Source: Pseudomonadota bacterium
GTDB lineage: Bacteria > Chloroflexota > UBA6077 > JAJPHF01
Reading direction: 5' to 3'
Assembly (NCBI GenBank): GCA_021325365.1
Contig: JAJPHF010000117.1
Span: forward strand, 1 to 64,000
Length of the DNA stretch: 64,000 bases
Within the stretch, counting starts at the first letter, position 1; the number at the start of each line of letters is the position of its first letter. Positions 42,176 to 50,979 of this stretch are shown here, one piece after another. A program made the position numbers and the translations under genes. Below the pieces are notes generated by a model, which made no database searches, was not told the DNA's origin, and saw nothing but the letters and a program-made list of their open reading frames with translations.

Positions 42176-43519
42176 ATGGGACGGCAGTTTGGCCCATCCA
42201 AACCGTCGTCCCGTTGCTCGTCCGATCCCGCGGGCGCGCTCGCCGCCGAATACGACAACCTGCTCGCCTGCGTGCGCTGCGGGCTGTGCCTGACCTCCTG
42301 TCCCACGTACGTGCTGGCGGCCCACGAGGCCGAGGGGCCGCGCGGGCGCATCGCCATGCTGCGGGCGCTGGCTGAGGGCCGCCTGGCGCTGACGCCCGAC
42401 CTCGTGCGCCACGAGCGGAGCTGTCTGGTGTGCGACGCCTGCACCGCCGTCTGCCCGGCGGGCGTGCGCATGGGGCCGCTGCAAGTGGCCTTCCGCGCCG
42501 CCATCGCGCGCGTCGCGCCCCGCCCGCTCTGGCAGCGCGCTCTGCGCCGCGTCCTCCTGCGCGGCCTGTTCGCCCACCCGGTCGCCTTGCGGCTGGTCGT
42601 GCGCCTGCTCTGGCTGTACCAGCGCTCGGGCGCGCAGGCCCTCGCCCGGCGCTCGGGCCTCCTGCGCCTGCTCGGTCTTGCCGAGCGCGAGGCCCTCCTG
42701 CCGCCGGTCCCCCGCCGCTTCGTCGTGCCGCGCGGCGAAACGTACGCAGCACTCAGCACCCAGCGCTCGGCGCTCGTGGCGCTCTTCGCCGGCTGCGTCA
42801 TGGCGACCGGGCTGGCCGAGATCGACCGCGCGACGATTCGCGTGCTGCGGCGCGCGGGCTGCGACGTGGTGAGCCCCGCGGGCCAGGGCTGCTGCGGCGC
42901 GTTGCACGCCCACGCCGGCGACCTGGCGGGCGCGCGGGCGCTGGCGCGGCGCAACGTGGCGGCCTTCGAGGCCGCGGGCGCCGCGCCGATCGTCGTCAAC
43001 GCGGCGGGGTGCAGCGCCATGCTGAAGGAGTACCCGCACTACCTGGCCGACGATCCCGCCTGGGCCGCGCGCGCCCGCGCCTTCGCGGCCCGCGCGCGCG
43101 ACGTGACCGAGTACCTCGCCGCCCGCCTGGACGCGCTGCGCTTCCCGTCGCCGCCGCGCGGCCCCGCGGCCGTGAGCGTGACCTACCAGGACCCCTGCCA
43201 CCTGGCGCACGCGCAGGGCATCCGCGAGCCGCCACGGGCGCTGCTGCGGGCGATTCCCGGGCTGGCGCTGCGCGAGCTGGGCGACGGCGGGCTGTGCTGC
43301 GGCAGCGCGGGCGTGTACAACGTGACGAATCCGGCCGAGGCGCGGCGGCTCCAGCAGCGCAAGCTCGACGCGGCGCTCGCCACCGACGCCGACGTGGTCG
43401 CCACGGCCAACCCCGGCTGCCTGCTCCAGCTGCGTGCGGGCCTCGCGGCGCGCGGCAGCCGCGTGCAGGTCCGCCACGTCGTCGAGCTGCTCGACGCGGC
43501 CCTGGGCGAGGACTCATGA
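42176..43519 (+). CDS. glcF: GlcF-like iron-sulfur oxidoreductase subunit
   Basis: A 447-residue subunit of a glycolate/lactate oxidase-type complex. Two [4Fe-4S] motifs, CVRCGLCLTSCPTY and CLVCDACTAVCPAG, are followed by two CCG domains: GQGCCGALHAHAGD and DPCHLAHAQGI with GLCCGSAGVYN. It accepts electrons from the FAD subunit and passes them to the quinone pool. GGGAGG precedes the ATG at 42176. It overlaps glcD by 4 bp. Confidence 0.88.
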   Translation: MGRQFGPSKPSSRCSSDPAGALAAEYDNLLACVRCGLCLTSCPTYVLAAHEAEGPRGRIAMLRALAEGRLALTPDLVRHERSCLVCDACTAVCPAGVRMGPLQVAFRAAIARVAPRPLWQRALRRVLLRGLFAHPVALRLVVRLLWLYQRSGAQALARRSGLLRLLGLAEREALLPPVPRRFVVPRGETYAALSTQRSALVALFAGCVMATGLAEIDRATIRVLRRAGCDVVSPAGQGCCGALHAHAGDLAGARALARRNVAAFEAAGAAPIVVNAAGCSAMLKEYPHYLADDPAWAARARAFAARARDVTEYLAARLDALRFPSPPRGPAAVSVTYQDPCHLAHAQGIREPPRALLRAIPGLALRELGDGGLCCGSAGVYNVTNPAEARRLQQRKLDAALATDADVVATANPGCLLQLRAGLAARGSRVQVRHVVELLDAALGEDS

Positions 43520-45006
43520 GCGATCAGCCCTCGGTACTGGCCGCCGACCTGCGCCGGCTGCTGCGCCACAGCCAGGTGGTCGACGCGCCGGCCGAGCTGC
43601 GCACGTTCGGCTACGACGCCTCGTTCCTGACGCAGCTCAGCCCGCGCGCGCCCGACGTGGCGGTCATCGCGGGCACGGCCGACGACGTGCAGGCGCTGGT
43701 GCGCTACGCCGCCGCGCGCGGCATCCCCATCACGCCGCGCGGTGCGGCCACGGGCCAGACGGGCGGCGCGGTCGCCCTCTCGGGCGGTATCGTTCTGTCG
43801 CTGAACGCGATGAACCGCGTGCTCGAGATCGACCCGCCGAACATGCAGGTGTTCTGCGAGCCCGGCGTCGTCCACGCCCAGCTCAACGAGCAGCTGGCCC
43901 CGCACCGCCTGCTCTTCCCGCCCGATCCGGGCTCCAGCCGCATGGCGACGGTCGGCGGCATGGCCTCCACGAACGCGCACGGCATGCGGGCCGTGAAGTA
44001 CGGGCCGACGAGCGCCTGGGTGCTGGGCCTCGACGTGGTGCTGCCGGACGGCGAGCTGATCGAGACCGGCTCGGCCGGCTCGCGCGCCAAGCAGTCGTCG
44101 GCGGGGCTGGAGCTGACCAAGCTGTTCGTCGGCGCCGAGGGCACGCTCGGCGTCATCAGCCGCCTGCGCCTGAAACTGATGCCGATTCCCCCCGCGCGCG
44201 CCATCGTCCTGGGCCTGTTCGACGTGCTGGAGAATGCGGGCGAGGCGGTGCAGGCGGTCTACCAGGCGGGCATTAGCCCCGCGGCCATCGAGGTCCTGGA
44301 TGCGCGCTGCATCCAGGCGGCCAACCTCTACCGACCGGGGCTGGGGCTGCCCGAGGTCGAGGCGCTGCTGCTGTTCGAGGTCGACGGCAACCCGCCGGGC
44401 GTCCGCTACGACGCCGAGACGATCGTCCGAGCCATCACCTCCCTCGCTCGCGCCACCGAGTGGTCCGACGATCCCAGGCGCATCGCCGCGCTGTGGGAGG
44501 CGCGGGCGCTGGTGGGCGCGGCGGTGGGTGCGCTGCGGCCGGGTGCCAACCGCGCCTACTGTGGCGAGGACCTCTGCGTGCCCGTGGCGCGCATCCCCGA
44601 GACGCTGCGGGCGCTCCAGGAGATCGGCGCCCGCCACGGCATCCCCATCGCCACCTACGGCCACATCGGCGGCGGCGGCCTGCATCCCGGCCACCTGATC
44701 GACGGCCGCGACCCCGACGAGGTCCGCCGCGTGCTCCTGGTGGCCGACGAGGTGCATGCGCTGGCGCTGGCGATGGGCGGCACGACGACCGGCGAGCACG
44801 GCGTGGGCGCCGTCCGCGCCCCATACATGGCGCGCGAGCACGGCCCCGCGCTCGACGTGATGCGCCGCCTCAAGCGCGCCCTCGACCCGCAAGGCATCAT
44901 GAACCCCGGCAAGGTCCTCCCCGATGCCCTGCCCGACCTGGCGATCGAGTACCCGCTCCCCACGGCCGTCGGCGAGCGCCCTCACCCCGCCCTCGACCCC
45001 GGCTAG
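43516..45006 (+). CDS. glcD: GlcD-like FAD-linked 2-hydroxyacid dehydrogenase
   Basis: A 496-residue FAD_binding_4/FAD-oxidase_C protein that oxidises glycolate, D-lactate or a related 2-hydroxyacid. The FAD site includes GIPITPRGAATGQTGGAVAL, PPDPGSSRMATVGGMASTNA and GAEGTLGVISRLRL. The C-terminal substrate/FAD site has YGHIGGGGLHPGH and GGTTTGEHGVGAVR. ATGA overlap couples it to glcF; no glcE is present, so the complex is a two-subunit type. Confidence 0.9.
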   Translation: MSDQPSVLAADLRRLLRHSQVVDAPAELRTFGYDASFLTQLSPRAPDVAVIAGTADDVQALVRYAAARGIPITPRGAATGQTGGAVALSGGIVLSLNAMNRVLEIDPPNMQVFCEPGVVHAQLNEQLAPHRLLFPPDPGSSRMATVGGMASTNAHGMRAVKYGPTSAWVLGLDVVLPDGELIETGSAGSRAKQSSAGLELTKLFVGAEGTLGVISRLRLKLMPIPPARAIVLGLFDVLENAGEAVQAVYQAGISPAAIEVLDARCIQAANLYRPGLGLPEVEALLLFEVDGNPPGVRYDAETIVRAITSLARATEWSDDPRRIAALWEARALVGAAVGALRPGANRAYCGEDLCVPVARIPETLRALQEIGARHGIPIATYGHIGGGGLHPGHLIDGRDPDEVRRVLLVADEVHALALAMGGTTTGEHGVGAVRAPYMAREHGPALDVMRRLKRALDPQGIMNPGKVLPDALPDLAIEYPLPTAVGERPHPALDPG

Positions 45007-45135
45007 CCCCTCCCTCACGAGCCATCCGCCGGATGCTCGGCGCTCACAACCCCCGGCAGTCCGCTCGCGCCAGGCCGCTGCTGCTGCCCGTACAATAGGC
45101 GTAGCAAGCCGGTGTGAGTGTGTGAGGTACGCGAC

Positions 45136-45462
45136 ATGTGGATCGATGTCGAAGAGCTGTGGCCCGCCGCCAAGGACTTGGTGGGCCTGCGGTTCGCGAC
45201 CGAGGAAGACTTCCAGAAATGCTGGCTGCTGGCTCTGGAGCAGCCCGAGGCGTTTCGCTTGACCCTGCCCGAGTCTCTGGCCGCCGAGGTGCGCAAGACC
45301 CACAAGCACCTGGTGGATGAGGCCGGGCTAACTTACTCCGAGTACAAGATCGTGGATCTGGACGAGTTGCCGACGGAAGAGCGGCTACGGCAGGAGCGCG
45401 AAGCCGTCCAGTACGGCATGAAGATCCTGCTGGAGCGCATGCGTCGAGAAAACGGTGCATGA
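45136..45462 (+). CDS. Unknown protein, first of overlapping pair
   Basis: A 108-residue acidic, helical protein: MWIDVEELWPAAKDLVGLRF, FQKCWLLALEQPEAFRLTLP and ERLRQEREAVQYGMKILLER. GAGG precedes the ATG at 45136; a GTG at 45118 is possible. TACAAT at 45091 may be its -10 box. It overlaps the next gene by 8 bp. Size, overlap and lower GC recall a toxin-antitoxin pair, but no motif supports this. Confidence 0.65.
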   Translation: MWIDVEELWPAAKDLVGLRFATEEDFQKCWLLALEQPEAFRLTLPESLAAEVRKTHKHLVDEAGLTYSEYKIVDLDELPTEERLRQEREAVQYGMKILLERMRRENGA

Positions 45463-45778
45463 GCCGAAGGCCAATCGAGTCGCTCTCCTGCTTCCCGTCG
45501 ATTCTCCAAGACATGTCGTCGCGGCCATCCAGGTCGCAATGTTTCTCATCAGGCGTATTGGACGCACCGAGCTCGATATCGAGCCGGCCGAAGGGCCGCC
45601 GTACGGACATGCTCAGGACCCTGGTCGAGTAGTGCTCCTCGCGAGCGCGACCCTGCGCTCGCGCGTCCGCAACGCCGTTTCGCGCGGCGCACTGGAGCGA
45701 ATCGTACGCGCACGAGTCGAGCGCGAGTACGCCCGGCAGGGCATCGTGCCCGTCGAGTACGACTTGCAGGTGCTCTAA
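45455..45778 (+). CDS. Unknown protein, second of overlapping pair
   Basis: A 107-residue basic protein starting at a GTG inside the end of its neighbour: ANRVALLLPVDSPRHVVAAI, VAMFLIRRIGRTELDIEPAE and GALERIVRARVEREYARQGI. Mixed alpha/beta character. No family recognised; its translation is probably coupled to the upstream gene. Confidence 0.6.
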   Translation: MHEPKANRVALLLPVDSPRHVVAAIQVAMFLIRRIGRTELDIEPAEGPPYGHAQDPGRVVLLASATLRSRVRNAVSRGALERIVRARVEREYARQGIVPVEYDLQVL

Positions 45779-45806
45779 CCGGGCGCCGCGGGCTAGAGCA
45801 AACCCT

Positions 45807-46307
45807 CTAGCCCTCCAGGCTAGCCGGGTCCACGCCGTCGGCGCCGCGGTAGCTGTAGCGGTGTACCTTCGGCGGCTTGGCCGGCTTCGTCGCCACTTGG
45901 TAGAGCACGGTCACCCCGTCGGTCTCGTTTGCCAGCTGGTAGTAGTAGCTCTGGTTGATGTGAACCAGCTCGCCCGGCTTCAGCACGACGTCTTCCCCGC
46001 TGTCCAGGCCGCGAATGTGTAGCTCGCCCTGGAACACCATGAACAGGTGCTCCGAGCCAGGATGGCAGTGCATCTCGTCCTTTTGGCCGGGCTGATACAC
46101 GTTCATCGCCACCTTGGCGTAGCGATTGTCGGTCAGCTGCACGTAGGAGTGCCGGTTGTCGTTCTGCTGGATGGCCTCCGGGAGACTCACCACCTGCCAG
46201 CCCTTGCTGCGCAGCCGCTGTTTGCTCGCATAGTCCGTGTCCCCGAACACCCGGTCGTCCAGCCGCTGCTGGCTGCCGTCCAACGGTCGCGCCTCGGTCT
46301 CGGCCAT
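45807..46307 (-). CDS. Cupin-domain protein
   Basis: A 166-residue single-domain cupin. Metal motif 1 is GQKDEMHCHPGSEHLFMVFQ and motif 2 PGELVHINQSYYYQL, where the usual last His is replaced by Asn, so metal binding may be weak. VYQPGQ before and GVTVLYQVATKPA after complete the barrel. CAGGAGAGG lies before the ATG at 46307. Cupins range from dioxygenases to isomerases; the role is open. Confidence 0.8.
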   Translation of the reverse strand: MAETEARPLDGSQQRLDDRVFGDTDYASKQRLRSKGWQVVSLPEAIQQNDNRHSYVQLTDNRYAKVAMNVYQPGQKDEMHCHPGSEHLFMVFQGELHIRGLDSGEDVVLKPGELVHINQSYYYQLANETDGVTVLYQVATKPAKPPKVHRYSYRGADGVDPASLEG

Positions 46308-46494
46308 CGCACCTCTCCTGTCGCGGGGCGGTCCGCTCCCCGCGCGCCCTGCGCCCATCCTACGCGCCGCCGTCCCGCGCCGCAAGGGGAGAGGCGCCGC
46401 GCCCGCCGATTCGCCGGACGCCGGCCACGCCAGCCCCGCCGCTGGGGAGCCCCTTCCGGTCCTGGTGCGGCGCGGCCCGGGCGCGGCGCGCGGG

Positions 46495-47418
46495 TTACCC
46501 CGCCGTCGGCGGGCCGGGCAGCACGTCGGCCGCCCGCAGCAGCCGCAGTAGCTCGGCGATGGCCGGGCCGGGCTGGGCGCCGCGCGGCATGACCGCCAGC
46601 AGGTCGCGCCGCAGGTCGAGCGCCGGCACCGGGACCGCCGCCAGCGCCCCGCTGCGCAGCTCGCGCCGCACGGTCAGGCGCGGCACCCACGCGACCCCGC
46701 CGCCGGCTAGGACGGCCTGCTTCAGCGACTCGGTGCTGCCCAGTGCCATCGCCGTGGCGAGCGTCACCCCGGCGCGCTCCAGCATCGTATCCACGAACGC
46801 CTGCGTCCCGGACCCGGCCTCGCGCCGCAGGACCGCCGTCCCCCGCAGCGCGTCGAGCGACAGCGCTTCGGCCCCCGCCCAGGGATGGCCGGGCGGCACG
46901 ATCAGCACCATCTCGTCCGTGGCGAACGGCTGGGCGTCCAGGTCGGGATGGCCTACCGTCGCCTCGACCAGCCCGAACGCCACCTCGTCGGCCAGCACGC
47001 GGGCGACGATCTCGGCGGTCGTACCCACCACGATCCCGACCTGCACGGCCGGATAGGCTCGCGCGAACTGGACTAGGACCGGCGGCAGCAGGTAGTTCCC
47101 CACCGTCGTGCTCGCGCCGCCGACGAGCCGCCCCCGCTCCAGACCGTGGGTGGCCGCCACCGCGCGCTCGGCCTCCGCGAGCAGGTTGAACACCCGCTCG
47201 CTATAGGCGTAAAGTGCCTCGCCCTCGGCCGTGAGGTACACGCGGCGGTGGCGGACCGCGAACAGCCGCGCGCCGAAGTGGCGCTCCAGCGCGCGGACGT
47301 GGGCGCTGACGGCCGGCTGCGAGAGGTGGAGCCGGCGCCCGGCGCGGGTAAAGCTGCGCTCGGTCGCCACCGCATGGAACGTCTGGAGCCGGTAGAGGTC
47401 CGCCAGCGGCTCGGCCAT
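46495..47418 (-). CDS. LysR-family regulator of divergent exporter
   Basis: A 307-residue LysR protein: LQTFHAVATERSFTRAGRRL, SQPAVSAHVRALERHFG (recognition helix) and effector-domain VGGASTTVGNYLLPPVLVQF and QPFATDEMVLIVPPGHPWAG. It is a paralogue of the 5958-6941 regulator. TGGAG precedes the ATG. Divergent arrangement with the MFS gene 78 bp away suggests it controls that exporter. Confidence 0.88.
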   Translation of the reverse strand: MAEPLADLYRLQTFHAVATERSFTRAGRRLHLSQPAVSAHVRALERHFGARLFAVRHRRVYLTAEGEALYAYSERVFNLLAEAERAVAATHGLERGRLVGGASTTVGNYLLPPVLVQFARAYPAVQVGIVVGTTAEIVARVLADEVAFGLVEATVGHPDLDAQPFATDEMVLIVPPGHPWAGAEALSLDALRGTAVLRREAGSGTQAFVDTMLERAGVTLATAMALGSTESLKQAVLAGGGVAWVPRLTVRRELRSGALAAVPVPALDLRRDLLAVMPRGAQPGPAIAELLRLLRAADVLPGPPTAG

Positions 47419-47456
47419 CGCATCACTCCAGATGATAGATCACCGGAGAACACCCG

Positions 47457-47487
47457 ATTGAACTAAGTAATAGCCTGCCCTTACAGT
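47457..47487 (+). promoter_or_regulatory. Promoter of exporter with overlapping LysR-type motif
   Basis: TTGAAC (47458-47463), 18-bp spacer, TACAGT (47482-47487). ATT-N9-AAT (47457-47471), a T-N11-A type site, covers the -35. The transcription start would fall at or just before the ATG at 47497, so the mRNA may be leaderless. Confidence 0.45.
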
Positions 47488-47496
47488 GAGAACGAA

Positions 47497-49131
47497 ATGT
47501 TGCACTCACACCGCCTGCTCGCCGAGCGCCCGCCCCTCGCGGGCCTGGCCCAGTTGTCGTACTACCGCTGGCTCGTCGTCGGCACCGGCTGCGTCGGCGC
47601 GTTCCTCGGTCAGCTCGACGCCAGCATCGCCAGCCTCGTCCTGCCGACCCTGGAGGATGTGTTCGACGCGCCGGTGGCCACCGTCGAGTGGGTCGCGCTC
47701 GCCTACCTGCTCACGCTGGCCGCCCTGGTCGTCCCCTTCGGGCGGCTTGCCGACCTGGTCGGGCGCAAGACGCTCTACGCCACGGGCTTCGTCGTCTTCA
47801 TCGTCGGCTCGGGGCTGTGCGGGCTGGCGCCCAACCTGGGCTTGCTCATCGCCTGCCGCGTGCTGCAAGCGGTGGGCGCGGCGATGCTCCAGGCGAACAG
47901 CGTAGCCATCATCGCCGCCGCCGTCCAGCAGCGCGAGCTAGGCCGCGCCATCGGTGTGCAGGGCGCCGCCCAGGCGGTGGGGCTGGCGGTCGGCCCGTCG
48001 GTCGGCGGGCTGCTCATCGCCGCGCTGGGCTGGCAGTGGGTGTTCTACATCGCCGTGCCGTTCGGGCTCGTCGGCGCGGCGCTCGGCTGGCTGGTGCTCC
48101 CGCTCACCGTCCACACGCCGCGCGCCGAGGCCGAGGTCGAGCGCTTCGACTGGGTCGGGGCGGGGCTCTTCGGGCCGGCGATCGCGCTGGGCATGCTCGC
48201 CCTCACCTACGGCACCGCCTGGGGCTGGACCAGCCCGCGGCTCGTCGCGGTGGCGGCGCTCACCGTCGTGCTGCTCGCGGTCTTCGGGCTGGCCGAGCGG
48301 CGCGCGCGCTCCCCGCTCGTCGACTTCACCTTGTTCCACAACCGCCTGTTCACCGCGGGCATCGCCGCCGGCCTCCTGTCCTACGCCGTCCTGTTCGGAG
48401 CCCTGTTCGTGCTGCCCTTCCAGCTCCAGCGCATCATGGGCCACGGCCCGGCCGAGACGGGCCTGCTGCTCAGCCCGATCCCCGTCGCGCTCGGCCTGGT
48501 CGCGCCGTTCGGCGGCATCGTCGCCGACCAGGTCGGCTCCCGCCCCCTCACGGTCGTCGGCATGCTCGTGGCCGCCGTGGCCCTGGGGGCGCTGGCGCTG
48601 GCGCCCGCGGCGCCGCTGCCCGCGGTGCTCGGCCTCCTCGCGCTGCTCGGGGTCGGCGTGGGCCTGTTCACGCCCGCCAACAACAGCGCCATCATGGCCA
48701 GCGCGCCGCCGTACCGGCGCGGCATCGCCGCCGGCCTGCTGAACATGACGCGCAGCCTCGGCACCAGCCTCGGCGTGGCGGCGGTCGGCACCCTGCTGAG
48801 CCTCAGCCTGGCGACCCGCCTGGGCCACCCCGTGCCGAACACGCTCGACGCCCCCGTCGCGGCCCTCCAGGCCAGCTTCCAGCAGGTGCTGCTGGCGCTC
48901 GCCGCCCTCGCGGTCCTCACCGCGCTGCTGTCGGCTGCTCGCGGCGCGCGCGTCGCCCCGCCTGTCCCCACGCCCCAGCCGGTCCCCAACGGCAGCCTCG
49001 CCGCATCCCCCCCGCCGGCCCCCGACGGGAGCCGCGCCGCGTCCCCCGCGCCGCTGCCATCGCCCCGCGGCGGACAGCCCACCGCATCCGAGACGCCAAG
49101 CCCCGGGGCCAGAGACCTCTTCGGTCTGTAG
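47497..49131 (+). CDS. DHA2-type (EmrB/QacA-like) 14-TM drug exporter
   Basis: A 544-residue major facilitator. Motif C/D1-type start LGQLDASIASLVLPTLEDVF, motif A LADLVGRKTLYATGF, LQAVGAAMLQANSVAIIAAA and VGLAVGPSVGGLLIAALGWQ identify the 14-span DHA2 family that exports drugs and other hydrophobic compounds with protons. The last 50 residues are a Pro-rich cytosolic tail with repeated AASPPPAPDGS-like units. Regulated, by position, by the divergent LysR protein. No ribosome-binding site is seen. Confidence 0.9.
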   Translation: MLHSHRLLAERPPLAGLAQLSYYRWLVVGTGCVGAFLGQLDASIASLVLPTLEDVFDAPVATVEWVALAYLLTLAALVVPFGRLADLVGRKTLYATGFVVFIVGSGLCGLAPNLGLLIACRVLQAVGAAMLQANSVAIIAAAVQQRELGRAIGVQGAAQAVGLAVGPSVGGLLIAALGWQWVFYIAVPFGLVGAALGWLVLPLTVHTPRAEAEVERFDWVGAGLFGPAIALGMLALTYGTAWGWTSPRLVAVAALTVVLLAVFGLAERRARSPLVDFTLFHNRLFTAGIAAGLLSYAVLFGALFVLPFQLQRIMGHGPAETGLLLSPIPVALGLVAPFGGIVADQVGSRPLTVVGMLVAAVALGALALAPAAPLPAVLGLLALLGVGVGLFTPANNSAIMASAPPYRRGIAAGLLNMTRSLGTSLGVAAVGTLLSLSLATRLGHPVPNTLDAPVAALQASFQQVLLALAALAVLTALLSAARGARVAPPVPTPQPVPNGSLAASPPPAPDGSRAASPAPLPSPRGGQPTASETPSPGARDLFGL

Positions 49132-49357
49132 CCGCGCATCGGCTCACCATGGCATAGGCGCCGTGGAGGGGCGCTGCTTGCTGCGCCCGCGCGCCCGCCG
49201 GTCGCAAGCGGGCTGTGCCCAGACAATTCCTCGAACTCCATCACGGCGGGCCAGGGAGACGGTTTTGGCCCGGCATGTGCGGCGGCTGTTGCCCGCGCCC
49301 GGCCTGGAGCCACCGCGCCCCCGGGCGAGCCCGGAGCCCGCCCCCGCGCGGCGCGGC

Positions 49358-49852
49358 TCACCCGCGGCGCGGGTTCGAGTAGACGCGGTCCATATCGACG
49401 AACACCGCGGTGCGCCGCTCCTCCGCCATCACGCGGTCGTACTCCGGCCAGTTGTCGTGCGCGCCTCCGGCGGCCGTGAACACGTCGCGCAGCAGCTGGG
49501 GCACCGCCCCCGCCGCGAAGCCCGCCGGCAGGTCGTCCGGCCCGATCAGCGACACCGCGCCCTCGACCGTCACCCACTCGCGGCCGGCGCGGAAGACCAC
49601 CGTGGCGCGCGGGTCGCGGCGCAGGTTCCGCAGCTTCACCGTGCCCCCGCGCGCCACGAACGCCACCGTCGGCTGGCCGCCCAGCGGATGATTCATCACC
49701 CCGGCCGTGACGACCGTGGCTTGCACCGAGCCATCGCGCCGCGCCGTCGCGATCACCGCCCAGTGGTGGTCGGCGCTCGCCACCTGTCGCACCAGCTCCA
49801 GGTCGGCCGGCGCTGGACCGCGCCCCTTGGACGCGGAACCGGAAGCCTGCAT
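49358..49852 (-). CDS. PPOX-class (split-barrel) flavin/F420-binding protein
   Basis: A 164-residue pyridoxamine-phosphate-oxidase-fold protein: HHWAVIATARRDGSVQATVV, GGTVKLRNLRRDPRATVVFR and WVTVEGAVSLIGPDDL. Such proteins use F420 or FMN to reduce small molecules or bind heme. GGAGGAGAGG precedes the ATG at 49852. Confidence 0.82.
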   Translation of the reverse strand: MQASGSASKGRGPAPADLELVRQVASADHHWAVIATARRDGSVQATVVTAGVMNHPLGGQPTVAFVARGGTVKLRNLRRDPRATVVFRAGREWVTVEGAVSLIGPDDLPAGFAAGAVPQLLRDVFTAAGGAHDNWPEYDRVMAEERRTAVFVDMDRVYSNPRRG

Positions 49853-50257
49853 GGCACCCTCTCCTCCCTTACGTCGAGCGGCGCGAGCACCCTGCCGCCC
49901 CGCCGCGCCCGAGGATGGCACGCGCCAGCCACAAAGTCAAACGCGCAGCCCGCAGGATGCACCGGCCGACCCGGAGCGCGATACGGACCGCACCCTGGCG
50001 AACGACAGAGACAGCGTAGGGCCGGGGCTCGTCCCCTGCCGCCCGGCGGGACCGCCCGAGCGTCGGGGCCCTGCCCCAGCGCCCCTCCGTATGGAACGCC
50101 GTGCTCCCTCTCCCGGTCAGGCGCCCAGCCCTACCGCCGCCACGCCGCAACCACCGCCAGCCCTGCCAGCCCGGCGAGCACCACCGCGCCGCGCTCCGCC
50201 TCCGGCACGACCGGCACACCGACCGGCACCCCTAGCGCCGGGGCGCGGCTACCCCTC
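49853..50257. other. Intergenic region with GC palindrome and short tail frame
   Basis: It contains the second copy of the 43-bp palindrome (50016-50058). On the minus strand 50131-50256 encodes VPVVPEAERGAVVLAGLAGL, then AVVAAWRR and a stop. That looks like a Pro-Glu/hydrophobic/Arg C-terminal sorting tail without its protein. No complete gene is supported. Confidence 0.4.
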
Positions 50258-50307
50258 TTGACGGATCGGCCGGTCGATATTACGATATTACTTGATGTAT
50301 CGCGATA
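50258..50307 (+). promoter_or_regulatory. padR promoter with operator-like repeats
   Basis: TTGACG (50258-50263), 17-bp spacer, TACGAT (50281-50286). A GATATTAC direct repeat (50276-50291) covers the -10, and the palindrome TATCGCGATA (50298-50307) lies just after the expected start. Both are likely PadR autoregulatory sites. Confidence 0.65.
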
Positions 50308-50325
50308 GCCTGAAAGGAGGCTCTC

Positions 50326-50889
50326 ATGTTTGGACGAGGCTGGCAGCGCCGCTACGACCGGCACGACCTGCGCGTTCCCCTCTTGCGGCTCCTCGCCGAG
50401 CGGCCCCGCCGCGGGCCCGAGCTGGCCCAGGCGCTGGAGAACGAGCGGTGGGGCCACCGCGCCGCGAACCCGGCGGCCGTCTATCCCACCCTCCAGCTCC
50501 TCGAGGACCTGGGCTACGTCGCCGTGACGGAAGCCGACGGCAAGCGCCTCTATACCATCACCGACGACGGGCGGCGCTATCTCGCCGACCACGACCGCGC
50601 TGCCCCCGAGCGCTTCGACCCGGCCGAGTGGTGGACCTTCGCCTGCGACGGCGAGCGGCGCGCGGTGTTCCGCGAGCTGGGCGAGTTCGCGCGGCTGGTC
50701 GGCAAGGAGGCGGGGCTCGGCCGCCACGACGCCGCAACGCTGGAGCGCGTGCGGGCGACTATCGCGGGCGCGCGCCTCGAGGTCGAGGCCATCCTGGCCG
50801 GCGAGCGGTCAGCGGCCGCCGCGCGCGCCACTCCGTCGGCCACGCCGCCGGGCGGCCCCAGCACCAGCCCGCCGCCGAGCGCTCTATAG
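50326..50889 (+). CDS. PadR-family regulator
   Basis: A 187-residue winged-helix repressor: LRVPLLRLLAERPRRGPELA, AAVYPTLQLLEDLGYVAVTE and GKRLYTITDDGRRYLADH are the PadR HTH, and a helical C-terminal dimerisation half follows. The last 30 residues are Pro/Ser/Thr-rich. AAAGGAGG precedes the ATG. It precedes an ABC exporter pair by 90 bp, the classic arrangement for ligand-induced drug export. Confidence 0.88.
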   Translation: MFGRGWQRRYDRHDLRVPLLRLLAERPRRGPELAQALENERWGHRAANPAAVYPTLQLLEDLGYVAVTEADGKRLYTITDDGRRYLADHDRAAPERFDPAEWWTFACDGERRAVFRELGEFARLVGKEAGLGRHDAATLERVRATIAGARLEVEAILAGERSAAAARATPSATPPGGPSTSPPPSAL

Positions 50890-50979
50890 GCTGGGCCGTC
50901 GCCCGCTACGCGGGTAATCGGCCCGCCCGCCCCGCTACAATGACTGGGGCCTGGCGCGCCGCGCTGCGCGGCCCGTGCG

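Noticed and set aside
42430..45006. An 858-codon frame containing glcD
   Set aside because: The first 362 codons are a shadow of glcF; glcD starts at 43516 with ATGA overlap.
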